Positions 34,301 to 44,148 of a DNA stretch of 48,558 nucleotides are shown piece by piece. The notes beneath the pieces were generated by a model. The model worked only from the letters and a program-made list of their open reading frames with translations. It was not told where the DNA came from and did no database searches. This DNA comes from a virus: IMG/VR virus record IMGVR_UViG_3300020564_000007, positions 1-48,558 of that record; one strand, given 5' to 3'. The translations under genes were made by a program, and so were the position numbers. Each line of letters starts with the position of its first letter. Positions within the stretch are counted from its first letter, which is position 1.

Positions 34301-37300
34301 TAATACATGTATGGATTGATAGGACCACCTTGTGCTTTAACAGTATTAACTATATTTACAATATTAGGATTTTGTTTTAAAACTGAATCAGCAATATTTT
34401 GAATTTTTTCACCATATAAAGGAGTTTTAGACATGTTTATACCTTCTTTAGGTATTGGAACACCATATATAGATTTCATTTTAAAACCATGATATTTTTT
34501 TTCAGTTTCAGGAGTAATTGTTCCTAAACCATTATATGCTTGAATTAAATGTTTTGTATCTTTATAACCTAATTTTTTAGCATAATCCATTTTATCTTTT
34601 AATGTAGAAACTAAATTTCTTTCAGCATTAGAATCTTCATTAAGAAGATCCATTACATGACCAATGTTACTATCTGTTTTACCAAGTTGTGTTTCTTGTA
34701 ATCCTACAGCTAATGCTAAATAAGGATCTACATCATATTCTTTAGAATATTTAACTAAATTGTTAATTACACTTGTATCATATTCTCCTGATAATAAATC
34801 TCTAGTTGGTTTTATTTTAGTTTTTGTAACAGGATTATATACTCTTTTATCAATAATTTTAGTAGGAGGCAAAGGTATTCTTGAAACATACCTATTAAAA
34901 TCTTCAATAACTTCTTGAGGTAAAAGTTTAGTATTTACTGAAGTAGTAGATACAACTGCTTTTTGTTTACCTGGATTTATGTCACCACCATCTTGATATA
35001 AATAACCACCTTTAGCTGCATATTGTTCATAAGGAGATTGTTGTTTATTACTTGCTAATGTATTTAATATTTTAGATAATACTTCATTATTATAATATCT
35101 AAATAAATGATTATTATAACCTGATTTTTTTATTTCTTGTAATCTTTCTGGAGTAATTATTTCACCTGGTTTAAACTTCTGATCAAATCTTAATTGCATT
35201 AAAAATGGATAAAGTTCTTCTCTTTCAAGTTCATTTATTACACTATTATCTTCTGGTGTAGGAAATTTAGCCATCATTATTTTAGCTAATGGTTTTTTAC
35301 CGTCTTTAGTTTCAATTTCATATGTATGACCACCTTCATGTGTTACTATTGATAATGGATCATATTTATCAGTTGCATTAACATCAGGATTTAAAACAAT
35401 TATATTACCTTCAGGATCAGTAAATCCTTGAGGATTTTTTTTCATGCTTTTAAGAACTTCTTCTTTATATTTAGGATTTAAATTTGCTATATACTTATTA
35501 ATTAATTCTTGATTAATTACAGGATCTGGATTATATAAAACTTTAGTGTTTGCTATAGATTTTTCAAAACCAGGTATTTTATGTTCAATATTATATATAT
35601 TTCTTTCACTAAGTATTTGAGGTAAATCATCAGGATCATATTTAATTTTATCTATAACACTAGGTAATGCAGGAAAAAGTTCATCAAACCTTCTTATAGT
35701 TTCATCACTATTCATCCAAGTAGTATAAAAATCAGCTACAGGTTTAGAAAATTCTTTTCCAATATTTGAACTAGATTTAAAAACATCATCTTCACTATTA
35801 TTAACAGATCCACCTTTTGCAAATGTAAATTCAGATTCTTTATTAAATAAATCTCCAACATTTTTAATTAATCTACTAGGATGTATTTCTCTTTTAAATC
35901 TATTAATTACAGGTTTGTTTTTAGGATCTCTTAACCAATCATATCCTTTTTTACTAAGATAAGCTGTTCCTGCTGTTAAAACTAATGGAGCAAATGTATT
36001 AATAGCATTTTCTATATGTGCACCAACATCTTTTTTACTCCCACTAATAAACATTTGTCTTTCAGCTGGAGTTAATTTATCCCAATTATTTTTAATATAA
36101 TTAAGTGATGGATTAGTTTTAAAATCATCATAACCCATTCCAGGTATATCAATAAATCCTCTTCTAAATCCAAAAGGCAATGTTCTTTCTCCATAATTAT
36201 ATACTTTTGGAAAAGTACCACCTCCTTGCATTTTCATAGGTGTTTCATGTATCATTTGACCAGGAAATTGATATTCATTATTTGGATACATTATTTGACC
36301 ATAACCTGTTTCATCTTCTCCATATACAGGATAAGGAACATCTTGCATAGTAATTTGACCTGTAGGTGATGGTACTATTGTACGTTTACCAGGATGAGCC
36401 CATTGACCACGAGGATCTATTATTGCACCACCATCTGCATACATGTAACCACCTTTAGCATAACCTTTAAACAATCCATTTCCTGGACCTTGTGTAGGAA
36501 AATAACCACCTTCTGCTTTTAAAATCATATTATATCCAGGATTACCTTCTCTTTCTAAATCTTGTTGATAATAATCTCTATAATCTTGATTTGTAAGACC
36601 ATCTGAATTTATACCGTAAAATTCATATCTACCATTATCTAAATGAATATACTGAGCATCTTTATTTTGTTTTAAAAATCTATTTACTTTATCAACTCCT
36701 TTTTTTCCACTTGATATATAATTAAATTCTGATTTTTTTGTAGACGGAGAATACAAAATAAATTTACCTGTATTAGGAGTGTTTTGATAAATAGGATTTC
36801 CTTGGTTATCTAATAATCTCATTGCTCCTTCATTTAATACAGCTTTATTAATATTAGTTGCACCAAACCTTCTTGGTACTATTTCAGTATTAGAATTAAA
36901 ATCTGAAGCTTTTCCTACTTTAAATTTACCATCTTCTATACCATAAAAAGATTGTATAGTTTTAGATGGATATTCTTTATCAGAATATGTATCTGTAGCA
37001 GACAACCAATCTTTAGCCTTTCTTACAGTATTATTAGTATTTTCTATAAACTCTCCTCCTAATATCATTTGACCATCTGCAGTTTGATTAACTTTTGCAA
37101 AATCCATATTTCTATTAGTTAAATCTATAGTTGTATCCCTAGAACTTAAACTTCCAGGTGTACTAGTTATTCCTGCAGAATTTAATACTTTATTTTTTAC
37201 AGCAGGAGGACTAAATGCTAAACCCATTATTCCAGCATATCCAGGATATGCAGTTCCAGCTAATCCTGCAATTGTATAATCAGCAGCTCCCCAATTTCTA

Positions 37301-38634
37301 CCTCCATATAATATAGGATTTATTCTATTTCTATTACCAGTTGCAATAGCTTCTTCTAAAGCCTCTTCTGCATAATTAGGTAAAGTCCAAGAATCTCCAT
37401 ATTTATTTTTTACTTCTAAATGTTCTTGTACACTTTGTTTATAATAATCTGAATTTTTAAATGCTTTTATTTCTTCTTGAGTTAATTTACCTTTAGGGTA
37501 TTTTTGTAAAGCTCCTTTAGTATTAAAAAATCCCATTTGTTGTGGAGCAACATTACTAGAACTAGATAGTTTTTTAGGTGTAGCTTTAAATCCTCCAATA
37601 GGATTAACAACTTCTGCTGCAAGCTTACCTACTTTACCTAAAGCTGTAGTTGCTTTAAAAGGTAAACTTGCAGGTAATAATGCAGACTCTACAGGTACAT
37701 ACTCTAATGGTTTTTCTCCTAGAAGCTTTCTAAACCCTTCACTATCATAGTCTGGACTATCTGTACTAATCTCTACTTCAGGCAATTGATGTTTAATCAT
37801 ACCTTTTGTAGTAGGCTTACCATTAATATCAAACTCAACTTCTTGCCAAGTTTTGTTATCTGGACTTACTAAAGCAGTTTTAATTTCTCCAGTAGCTGAG
37901 TTATACCAAGATCTTTCTGATAACTTTTTACTTTCAGGTTGCATTATTTTTACAATCTTATCTTTTGTTCCACCTCCATTAGCATACATATATCCACCTT
38001 TAGCTTTTTGTTGTTCTAAAGTTTTTAAAAAGTTTTCTTCTGAAGTAAATTCACCAGATCTTTCATAATTTCTTGCTTCACCTTCTAATGTTGTTGGATC
38101 ATTATAAAGATTTTCATTAACTGCTTTATCAAAAACAACTTCATCAGGAACAAATTGAAATTCAGAATCTTTTTTAAATTTATCAATACCTCTAAAAGAT
38201 TCATTTATTTTTCTATTATGATACCCATAAAATTCATCATCAGTAGTTGGCATTGCTGGTTTTTTATATGGAACATCATAAGGTAATTCTGTACTATAAC
38301 CATCATTAAACTGAAAAGCATGATAATTTTCATGAGCTAGTATTTTAGATTTCCAATAATCATCTAAATCATTATAATCTTGTCCTAAGTATATTGTATT
38401 AGTTCTGGGGTCATATTCGCTATTAATGTAATTAGGATTTATTTCAACTTTAGCATCAATAGGATTACCATATCTATCTGTTTTAACAGGACCTCCATCT
38501 TGATACTTCTTAGCTTTAATCTTTTTTTCTTGCCTAAGCATTTCTGTAGTAGGTTTCTTAGGTGTAGCACCAGTTCTTCTGTTCTGTTCAGCTTTTTTCC
38601 TGATATTTTTCCAAAGTGAATTTTTTTCAGCCAT
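31369..38634 (-). CDS. Giant mosaic virion protein with zincins, transglycosylase-like domain and Gly-Gly motifs
   Basis: This 2,421-residue protein has a very basic N terminus (KNIRKKAEQNRR). A zincin motif HENYH is at 101-105 and a second, HEGGH, at 1099-1103 (THEGGHTYEIE). A transglycosylase-like segment lies near 1290-1390, with DPYLALAVGLQETQLGK (catalytic-type Glu) and HLIQAYNGLG. A basic module near 1822-1876 reads KRGTFTAAAKKRGMSVQEFA. The short pattern Ala-x-Gly-Gly recurs between modules (YANGG, YADGG, FAKGG, AAKGG, YAQGG, YATGG, LAEGG and others). It lies between the nozzle-like protein and the 717-residue protein, so a virion or ejection role is probable. Domains for peptidoglycan cleavage fit host entry. 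Processing into smaller proteins is a hypothesis. Confidence 0.7.
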   Translation of the reverse strand: MAEKNSLWKNIRKKAEQNRRTGATPKKPTTEMLRQEKKIKAKKYQDGGPVKTDRYGNPIDAKVEINPNYINSEYDPRTNTIYLGQDYNDLDDYWKSKILAHENYHAFQFNDGYSTELPYDVPYKKPAMPTTDDEFYGYHNRKINESFRGIDKFKKDSEFQFVPDEVVFDKAVNENLYNDPTTLEGEARNYERSGEFTSEENFLKTLEQQKAKGGYMYANGGGTKDKIVKIMQPESKKLSERSWYNSATGEIKTALVSPDNKTWQEVEFDINGKPTTKGMIKHQLPEVEISTDSPDYDSEGFRKLLGEKPLEYVPVESALLPASLPFKATTALGKVGKLAAEVVNPIGGFKATPKKLSSSSNVAPQQMGFFNTKGALQKYPKGKLTQEEIKAFKNSDYYKQSVQEHLEVKNKYGDSWTLPNYAEEALEEAIATGNRNRINPILYGGRNWGAADYTIAGLAGTAYPGYAGIMGLAFSPPAVKNKVLNSAGITSTPGSLSSRDTTIDLTNRNMDFAKVNQTADGQMILGGEFIENTNNTVRKAKDWLSATDTYSDKEYPSKTIQSFYGIEDGKFKVGKASDFNSNTEIVPRRFGATNINKAVLNEGAMRLLDNQGNPIYQNTPNTGKFILYSPSTKKSEFNYISSGKKGVDKVNRFLKQNKDAQYIHLDNGRYEFYGINSDGLTNQDYRDYYQQDLEREGNPGYNMILKAEGGYFPTQGPGNGLFKGYAKGGYMYADGGAIIDPRGQWAHPGKRTIVPSPTGQITMQDVPYPVYGEDETGYGQIMYPNNEYQFPGQMIHETPMKMQGGGTFPKVYNYGERTLPFGFRRGFIDIPGMGYDDFKTNPSLNYIKNNWDKLTPAERQMFISGSKKDVGAHIENAINTFAPLVLTAGTAYLSKKGYDWLRDPKNKPVINRFKREIHPSRLIKNVGDLFNKESEFTFAKGGSVNNSEDDVFKSSSNIGKEFSKPVADFYTTWMNSDETIRRFDELFPALPSVIDKIKYDPDDLPQILSERNIYNIEHKIPGFEKSIANTKVLYNPDPVINQELINKYIANLNPKYKEEVLKSMKKNPQGFTDPEGNIIVLNPDVNATDKYDPLSIVTHEGGHTYEIETKDGKKPLAKIMMAKFPTPEDNSVINELEREELYPFLMQLRFDQKFKPGEIITPERLQEIKKSGYNNHLFRYYNNEVLSKILNTLASNKQQSPYEQYAAKGGYLYQDGGDINPGKQKAVVSTTSVNTKLLPQEVIEDFNRYVSRIPLPPTKIIDKRVYNPVTKTKIKPTRDLLSGEYDTSVINNLVKYSKEYDVDPYLALAVGLQETQLGKTDSNIGHVMDLLNEDSNAERNLVSTLKDKMDYAKKLGYKDTKHLIQAYNGLGTITPETEKKYHGFKMKSIYGVPIPKEGINMSKTPLYGEKIQNIADSVLKQNPNIVNIVNTVKAQGGPINPYMYYAGGPYNSSGYDSSGYNPITKTYETSKMPSVSEGQFFPSKQTTSNKSTSMDPMTIMALAQTADQINKATNNVMKKQASKFLDLDEEEQKIAFSADETVGNIPIVGTALSNVGNMWNAVTGKTKTRLKDLENKRIGEGQSEEYMNRYTNNFITPTSPNLNFAATGGDINNLVTLQNPYSMKNRYKDYKQGGSFNQFGINKIPDSAGYHHENAYGGVPIGQNAMAEGGEFVIDGNYVVSDEVDGMNTQTDELGNTMAEKLEKRLNKYTLSGLSNNSFVKKQLRRPNDSYSAETIEQLKQNSIMETEVARAKAQAEEQQNQMMVNGALQIAAAGGKLNNDLERILSNDIQNYVEADNYYAYGGRIVKDLNMPNSYAKGGSIHIKKSKRGTFTAAAKKRGMSVQEFARQVLANKGNYSAAMVKKANFARNAAGWKHAEGGPTDPPDQWSLPIASRSNINQGSRNIITAGAGNNLPFTEQGTRIINEYDNGLKRDTTYSYMTPTENFFYNTGQNQPDGKPVMNYQGSNPNPNINDYLPKIKGLSRYAQGGPFIPEEKDILSKIEDREQYLDEAAIDTYNSIIYGQPTDGYDAFNNYYIEGAIDPSYYSGIRNGFKEFTHDGGIKDAGAYANFINKRLGRNVIIPLQKPWTGPYDLEHKKKFVREIDPHHIDPRLDTKTLQPLDPYGKSYNIEEKLRDLEKEKEDAKYKMDEYATGGPMVSNVQQPFEVAAQNRGGMLMDYANGGYVYQPMVQPMLAEGGNIHYDNGGYTGQLGKEHWTTTAAGLGQVIPDIAAGTMAISDLIKGRYKVQPEKISSQKFNVEPIAIGMKGETAENRALYKDYINRSGAPIGVGAAMLRANLLKTGKDLGKGLSDLYTAKEQFDISNQRGADIFNAESRFKAGQESRLAEDKLKQNLLSASQGVFGKTAGYLQKRQDAGWDQWRIQNMGEDYVFKNTDEGYIQVHLGRDGKYYNKQGKQVSVIE

Positions 38635-38636
38635 AA

Positions 38637-41600
38637 TTATCTAGGTAGTATTTTACTTCTTAATGAGTATTCAGTTATTACATCATGCAATCTAAATAAA
38701 TTATTAGATACATCAAGGTATTTAAATGTAACATCAAGATATTTATCAGAAAATCTTGGTTTAATAGTTAAGTTAGGATTAGTTTCATCTCTTGGTATTT
38801 GTAATCTCCAACTTCTAATCTTTTGCTCAAAGCTAACATTTGATAATGGATATGTTTGATAATCATTAGATAATTGCATTTGAGTAACTGTTGATGGTAA
38901 TTGAACACCTAAAGGTGATATTACTTCAGTATTTAATTGAAAGTTATCAAATGTTTTAACAAAATCTGATTTATCATTTACTCTAAATTTAATTTCTGAA
39001 GAATATGGAGTATTATAAAATATATTTCTATTACCTATATTATGTATATAAACTCTATCATTAGCTGAACTTATTGTAGGTTCAAACAATATAGATAGAA
39101 ATCTTTTTCTCATATTAATATATAATGATGGATAAAAGTCATAAAAAGATTCAAATGCTTCTAATGCTTCATTATATGATATAGTTTGTTTTATACCATT
39201 AGAAGTATCAAAGAATGTAAAATATATAGAATTGTATTCTGAATTATATCCTGATGTTATACCTACTCTTGAAATTCTTGTAAGTTTATCTAATGATTTT
39301 AAATTACTATTAACAAATGCAGTTCTAAAAAATCCACTAAGACCTTCTATATCTGTTATAGGTGCTGCACCACTATCTAATGAAAACTTAAATAATTTAT
39401 TAATAAAAGCATCATAATGATAAATTGCTGAACCTGTTTTTTCAACAGCAAATGAATGTTTACTACCTGTTTCAGTAGATATATAATCAAACCTTTGAAG
39501 TAAAGTACCTGTACCTAATTGAGTTTGTGTAGTATCACCTTCATTAGTAAGTACTCTTTCATCAACAGATGCTATACCAAAACCATCATTTTGATAATAA
39601 TATAGTTTATCTTTAAACTCTATTAGTCTATTTATCTCACCATAATTACCATTAACACCTAATGCATTGTTTACTAGTATTGATCTCCATGCATCTAATC
39701 TTTCACCATCTAATTTAGGTTCTGAACCATATATAGTATGAGGTTCATATTTTATATTAGTTTGTAAATAAGCTTTTGATATAAATACATTAGTAGTATT
39801 TTGTTGAGAATATGCTGGATTGTATATATAACTTGCTGCAAATATACTATCACTCCCGCTTGGTTGATTTAATCTAACAGAAGCATGTTGTTCTTTAGTA
39901 TTTAATTCTGTATTAAAGAAAGATTCTGCAGGATAAAATACTCCAACAGCTGTATTATTATCATTATTAGGAGCAGCATCCCATCCTGAACCTTGTTTAT
40001 AATTAACATTAGATCTTTGATAATCAAATAAATTTACATAAGTATCTCCACCCCATACACCATTAATAACTAATCCTGTTACAGTATCTTTATCATAAGG
40101 CATAAAATGATTAGTAAGTATATATTCATTAGAATATCTTGCTGCTCTAGTATCACCTCCATATTGTTTAGTTAAAAATCTTTCATATGATACTAAATAT
40201 AATCCTAAATAAATTTCATTATTATTTTCAGAACTTTCAAAAACATTAAATGTATCAGGATGTCCTACAGTAAGTAATGTATTTGCTGCCCAAGGAAAAT
40301 ATTGATTAGTATTATCAAAAGCTACTAAATCACATTCTCCACCCCATTCTCCATATTCACTAGTATTTATATCTGCATATAATGCAGAAGTCATATTTCT
40401 AAAAGAAACAACAGGACTAGTTTGTTGATTTATTGCAGCAGCAGGAACTGAATTTTGATTTGTTGAATAATTTACAAATACTTTGTCTAATATTGGAAAT
40501 TTATAATTAGCAGCTGTTTGACTTTGATTAATTATAATAGCTGCATCAGTGTATTGATAATTATATTCATTAGGTTTAACATAATAACCATTCCAATTTG
40601 CAGCACCTGTCCATATTGCAGGATTATTTATTTTTATCCCATAATTAGGTCTAACACTAATAAAAGTAGTTCTTGCTAAAAATCTAATATAATCTCCTGG
40701 TTGAAAATCACCTGCTGCTCTTGTATAAAAATTAGGAGCATTAAATGTTTGTAATGCTATTATATATTTACTTGGAGAAATTGGATTTCCACCACTATCT
40801 TGTTCATAACACCATCTTAAATTAATATTATTGTTATCGTTTTTAAAAGGTATTAAGTTTGCATAAGTAAATCCATTATCTGCTAATGTAGGTTGAATGT
40901 AACCTGTACCTAATCTTGAAGAATTATTCAAATCTCTTTTTAATCTTACATAAGACCATCCTGTTATTTGATCTTTAATTGCTTGAAATTGTGCAGTTGA
41001 TGTATCTAATGTAAATTCAATACCTATTTGTTTTGTAATTATATCATGAAATAATGTACTTGAATCAGAATCATATTTTGTAAGACCATATGTTAATGAA
41101 GAACTATCTTGATCTGAAGCAAATGGAAATTTAATATCTCCTATCCATAATGGATAAGAAGGAAATCCTTTTTTATCATAAAATACAATACCAAATCTAT
41201 ATACTTCACCTCTTGCATATCCTACAAATAATGTTTCAAATAAAGAACTTTTATGAGTATCTAATGATTGACCATTACCACCTGGATAAATATATGTATC
41301 ATTAAATTCTCCTGTATATGCTGAATTATAATCAGGTAATGGTCTAATATAAGGTGAATCTGTAGGAAGATAATTACCTCCTGATTGTACAACTGAATCT
41401 TCTGTTGTAAATCTATATGATATATTTAATCCTGAACCACCTAGTGTAGCACCATCTAATTGATATCTATATTGATCATTAGCTAAAAACTTTTCTAACC
41501 AACCTCCAATACTAGGATTAGTAGAATCTAATCCATTAAATGGATTTAAAGCAGGATCTAAGTTTTCATTATTAAATGGGTTTATTAAATCATATGTTTC

Positions 41601-43196
41601 AGGTATTTGATCTAATGTATTTCCAGATATTCCATTTATAATTACATCTGTTATAGATGAACCATTACTTTCTATTCTTACAGAAGGTGTACCAAAAACA
41701 TCACTATCATTATATAAATCTGCATATAATGGAGGGCCTATTGGTGAAAATCTATAAGCTCTTGCATCAAATACATCTGTTAAATCAAAATATGTAGTTC
41801 TTGCATTAGCAGCAAATAATCTATTTCTTGCAACTTCAATAGTTTTATATACTTCAGGAGGTCTATTAAGATTAGCTATTTCAGTAAAATCCATTGGTAT
41901 ATCATTTTCATTACCATTGTGTACAACAGTAATAGTACCATCATCAGGTACTGGTCTTTCATCAAACCAGAAAGCTTCTGGAAAATCTGGAATCTGATAT
42001 ACTACATATCCAAATCTTATTGTATCATAATTGACATCTAAATTAATAACATCAACTTGAACTGATTTTTGTGAAGAAGTACCTGGAACATTTCCAGGAT
42101 TAGCATAATCTAATGTATTTCCTGCAGTTGTACCTGCATACAATGTAATTAAATTACTAACAGGTGATATTGTAGATTTAGCACCTTGATTAGAGTAAAG
42201 CTGATAATAATATTGATATTTACCTGTAGGTAATGTACCACCAGGAATTAATCTTCTAACAATAGGTTTTTGAGGTATATGGTTAGGAATATAATCAAAT
42301 AACTCTTCAGGTGTTGCCCATATTTGAGGATCTAATAAATTACATGTTCTAAGATGATTATACCAATCTGTCCATACTATTCTTGCAATATCAACATTTT
42401 CAAACCTACATTTTAAATGTTTAACTATAGCATATTCTCTTGATAGATTTAATTTACCAGCATATTTAAGATGATATTGAGGATTTAAATATACTACACC
42501 TTGTGCAGTAGTATCTTCATTTTCAATAAGGTTTGTGGAATTAATATATTTAGCATCCCATATAAATCCTTCCGTATCAGAAGGTGTTTCAGATGTTGAA
42601 TTTGCAGCACATGTAATTAATACTAAATTATCATTATAATATCCCCAACCTAATATTGTATGATTTACAATTTCATTTGTTCTAACAGGTATTGTTGTTG
42701 GTGTAAATTCAGGACTTGTAATTGATATTAATCCTGTTGTAGTACCTACAATAGGTAGATTACCATCTCTTACAGATTGTGGTAAAAAATCATATATTAC
42801 TATATAATCAGAATTATAATAAGCTTTTATATATTGTGAATAAGGAAAAGGATTTGCTATTAATTGATCATTAATTCTTTCAGCAATTATTTCAGTATCA
42901 GTACCTGTAACATTAATTGTAATAGTTCCTGTAAAACCTAAACTATTATGAATTCTAAAAAAATTTAATGTTACTAATCCTGTAAGTCCTGTAAAATCAA
43001 GTTTAAAAGTTCTTGATACAGCAGGTATTCTAAATGAATATTTATTACCTCTTATATTTTCTACAGCTAATGTAGATTCTCCTAAATCAGTTATTACTCT
43101 TATGTTTTTAGCATACAAATAACTATCAGGTTGTGATTTAAGTTTTGATAAATCTGAACTAAGTCCTTTATTCCAAGTGTTTTTTGTTATTGGCAT
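38637..43196 (-). CDS. Tail nozzle / stabilization protein (P22 gp10, T7 gp12-like)
   Basis: A 1,519-residue, beta-rich protein without coiled coils. The N terminus (TWNKGLSSDLSKLKSQPDSY followed by LYAKNIRV) matches the pattern of podovirus stabilization/tail tubular B proteins, which open with a short kGl..D and Y..A.N segment. The middle has the tandem beta pattern of a propeller-like nozzle, with VARNRLFAANARTTYFDLTD and YNEALEAFESFYDFYPSLYI, which resemble tail-nozzle proteins. In crAss-like phages the equivalent large protein forms the tail end (nozzle/muzzle). It sits between a connector-type gene and the mosaic giant. Family assignment is by pattern and position. Confidence 0.65.
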   Translation of the reverse strand: MPITKNTWNKGLSSDLSKLKSQPDSYLYAKNIRVITDLGESTLAVENIRGNKYSFRIPAVSRTFKLDFTGLTGLVTLNFFRIHNSLGFTGTITINVTGTDTEIIAERINDQLIANPFPYSQYIKAYYNSDYIVIYDFLPQSVRDGNLPIVGTTTGLISITSPEFTPTTIPVRTNEIVNHTILGWGYYNDNLVLITCAANSTSETPSDTEGFIWDAKYINSTNLIENEDTTAQGVVYLNPQYHLKYAGKLNLSREYAIVKHLKCRFENVDIARIVWTDWYNHLRTCNLLDPQIWATPEELFDYIPNHIPQKPIVRRLIPGGTLPTGKYQYYYQLYSNQGAKSTISPVSNLITLYAGTTAGNTLDYANPGNVPGTSSQKSVQVDVINLDVNYDTIRFGYVVYQIPDFPEAFWFDERPVPDDGTITVVHNGNENDIPMDFTEIANLNRPPEVYKTIEVARNRLFAANARTTYFDLTDVFDARAYRFSPIGPPLYADLYNDSDVFGTPSVRIESNGSSITDVIINGISGNTLDQIPETYDLINPFNNENLDPALNPFNGLDSTNPSIGGWLEKFLANDQYRYQLDGATLGGSGLNISYRFTTEDSVVQSGGNYLPTDSPYIRPLPDYNSAYTGEFNDTYIYPGGNGQSLDTHKSSLFETLFVGYARGEVYRFGIVFYDKKGFPSYPLWIGDIKFPFASDQDSSSLTYGLTKYDSDSSTLFHDIITKQIGIEFTLDTSTAQFQAIKDQITGWSYVRLKRDLNNSSRLGTGYIQPTLADNGFTYANLIPFKNDNNNINLRWCYEQDSGGNPISPSKYIIALQTFNAPNFYTRAAGDFQPGDYIRFLARTTFISVRPNYGIKINNPAIWTGAANWNGYYVKPNEYNYQYTDAAIIINQSQTAANYKFPILDKVFVNYSTNQNSVPAAAINQQTSPVVSFRNMTSALYADINTSEYGEWGGECDLVAFDNTNQYFPWAANTLLTVGHPDTFNVFESSENNNEIYLGLYLVSYERFLTKQYGGDTRAARYSNEYILTNHFMPYDKDTVTGLVINGVWGGDTYVNLFDYQRSNVNYKQGSGWDAAPNNDNNTAVGVFYPAESFFNTELNTKEQHASVRLNQPSGSDSIFAASYIYNPAYSQQNTTNVFISKAYLQTNIKYEPHTIYGSEPKLDGERLDAWRSILVNNALGVNGNYGEINRLIEFKDKLYYYQNDGFGIASVDERVLTNEGDTTQTQLGTGTLLQRFDYISTETGSKHSFAVEKTGSAIYHYDAFINKLFKFSLDSGAAPITDIEGLSGFFRTAFVNSNLKSLDKLTRISRVGITSGYNSEYNSIYFTFFDTSNGIKQTISYNEALEAFESFYDFYPSLYINMRKRFLSILFEPTISSANDRVYIHNIGNRNIFYNTPYSSEIKFRVNDKSDFVKTFDNFQLNTEVISPLGVQLPSTVTQMQLSNDYQTYPLSNVSFEQKIRSWRLQIPRDETNPNLTIKPRFSDKYLDVTFKYLDVSNNLFRLHDVITEYSLRSKILPR

Positions 43197-43207
43197 TATT
43201 TAAATAA

Positions 43208-44146
43208 TTAAAAATATCTATATGGATGGTTAAACATTTTTTGTGGTAATTGCATATTTTTAAAGAATGTAGAGTGATTATTGTAATTAGGTATAAGTGT
43301 TAACCATTGGTTTTTAAAGCTTTCCATTTCATCAACAGATGGTATTTTAGATCTATTTACTGCTTGAGCAACTTTCCAATCTCTTTCTCTTTCTATCATT
43401 TGAAATACTTTATCTGTTATATTACCTTGCATAAACATTTTAAATGCTATTTTATAAGCTATTTCATAAGTAACAGCTTGTCTCCAGGATTCATCAGCAG
43501 GTATCATTGGTAAACCTTCATCATCAGTAGGTATTGCCAAATATGCCATTAAGACTTTTCCAGATTCAAAATTAGTAAATATATAGTTATTATTTACAAT
43601 GTATGTAGATGCTGATTTACAAATAAAATCAAAATCACTGCAATGCTGCTTAGTATGAAAATTATCAGTAGCCCATCTCATAGGTTCTAACCTATAACTA
43701 GGTTTAGTAGTACAACCACCTGCAGATCTTATAATAGGTGTTTTAGGATCACATCCTTCAGGAGTACATTCATCACATGTAGTAAAAGAATTACATCCAC
43801 ATAATTTAAATTTTCTGTTAACTATATCAATAGCAGATACTTCTACATACTCTGTACCTCTATCTAATGTAGATATTACCATTGATGTACAACCATCACC
43901 ACCTGCAGGTACAATTCTTGCAGTTTGTACAATACTTTCTAAATCACAAGGTAACTCACCTTTAGATTCATCAATAATAATTTCTTGAACTTTGTGTTGT
44001 AAAACAATAGGTGCTTTAGTTAAAGCAAGTATGCTACCTGTCCATTCAGCTGCTTCTGAATAAGATAATGAGTAACTAAACCCAAAATCTAAATATACTC
44101 TTTCTACAATTGTTTTTAAGCTAACTGTTTTTCCTGAAGATGCCAT
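43208..44146 (-). CDS. Head-tail connector / tail ring protein with Cys-rich insert
   Basis: The 312-residue protein ends in a region typical of Bacteroidota podovirus connector (P22 gp4/T7 gp11-like) proteins: FESGKVLMAYLAIPTDDEGL then PMIPADESWRQAVTYEIAYK. A central insert at 116-145 is rich in cysteine (C116, C118, C124, C127, C132, C145), in all ten Cys in the protein, spaced as possible zinc ligands (CxC, CxxC). It begins MASSGKTVSLKTIVERVYLD and has no signal. Located next to the nozzle gene and separated by only 11 bases, it probably forms a ring of the tail. The zinc idea is an inference. Confidence 0.6.
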   Translation of the reverse strand: MASSGKTVSLKTIVERVYLDFGFSYSLSYSEAAEWTGSILALTKAPIVLQHKVQEIIIDESKGELPCDLESIVQTARIVPAGGDGCTSMVISTLDRGTEYVEVSAIDIVNRKFKLCGCNSFTTCDECTPEGCDPKTPIIRSAGGCTTKPSYRLEPMRWATDNFHTKQHCSDFDFICKSASTYIVNNNYIFTNFESGKVLMAYLAIPTDDEGLPMIPADESWRQAVTYEIAYKIAFKMFMQGNITDKVFQMIERERDWKVAQAVNRSKIPSVDEMESFKNQWLTLIPNYNNHSTFFKNMQLPQKMFNHPYRYF

Positions 44147-44148
44147 AG

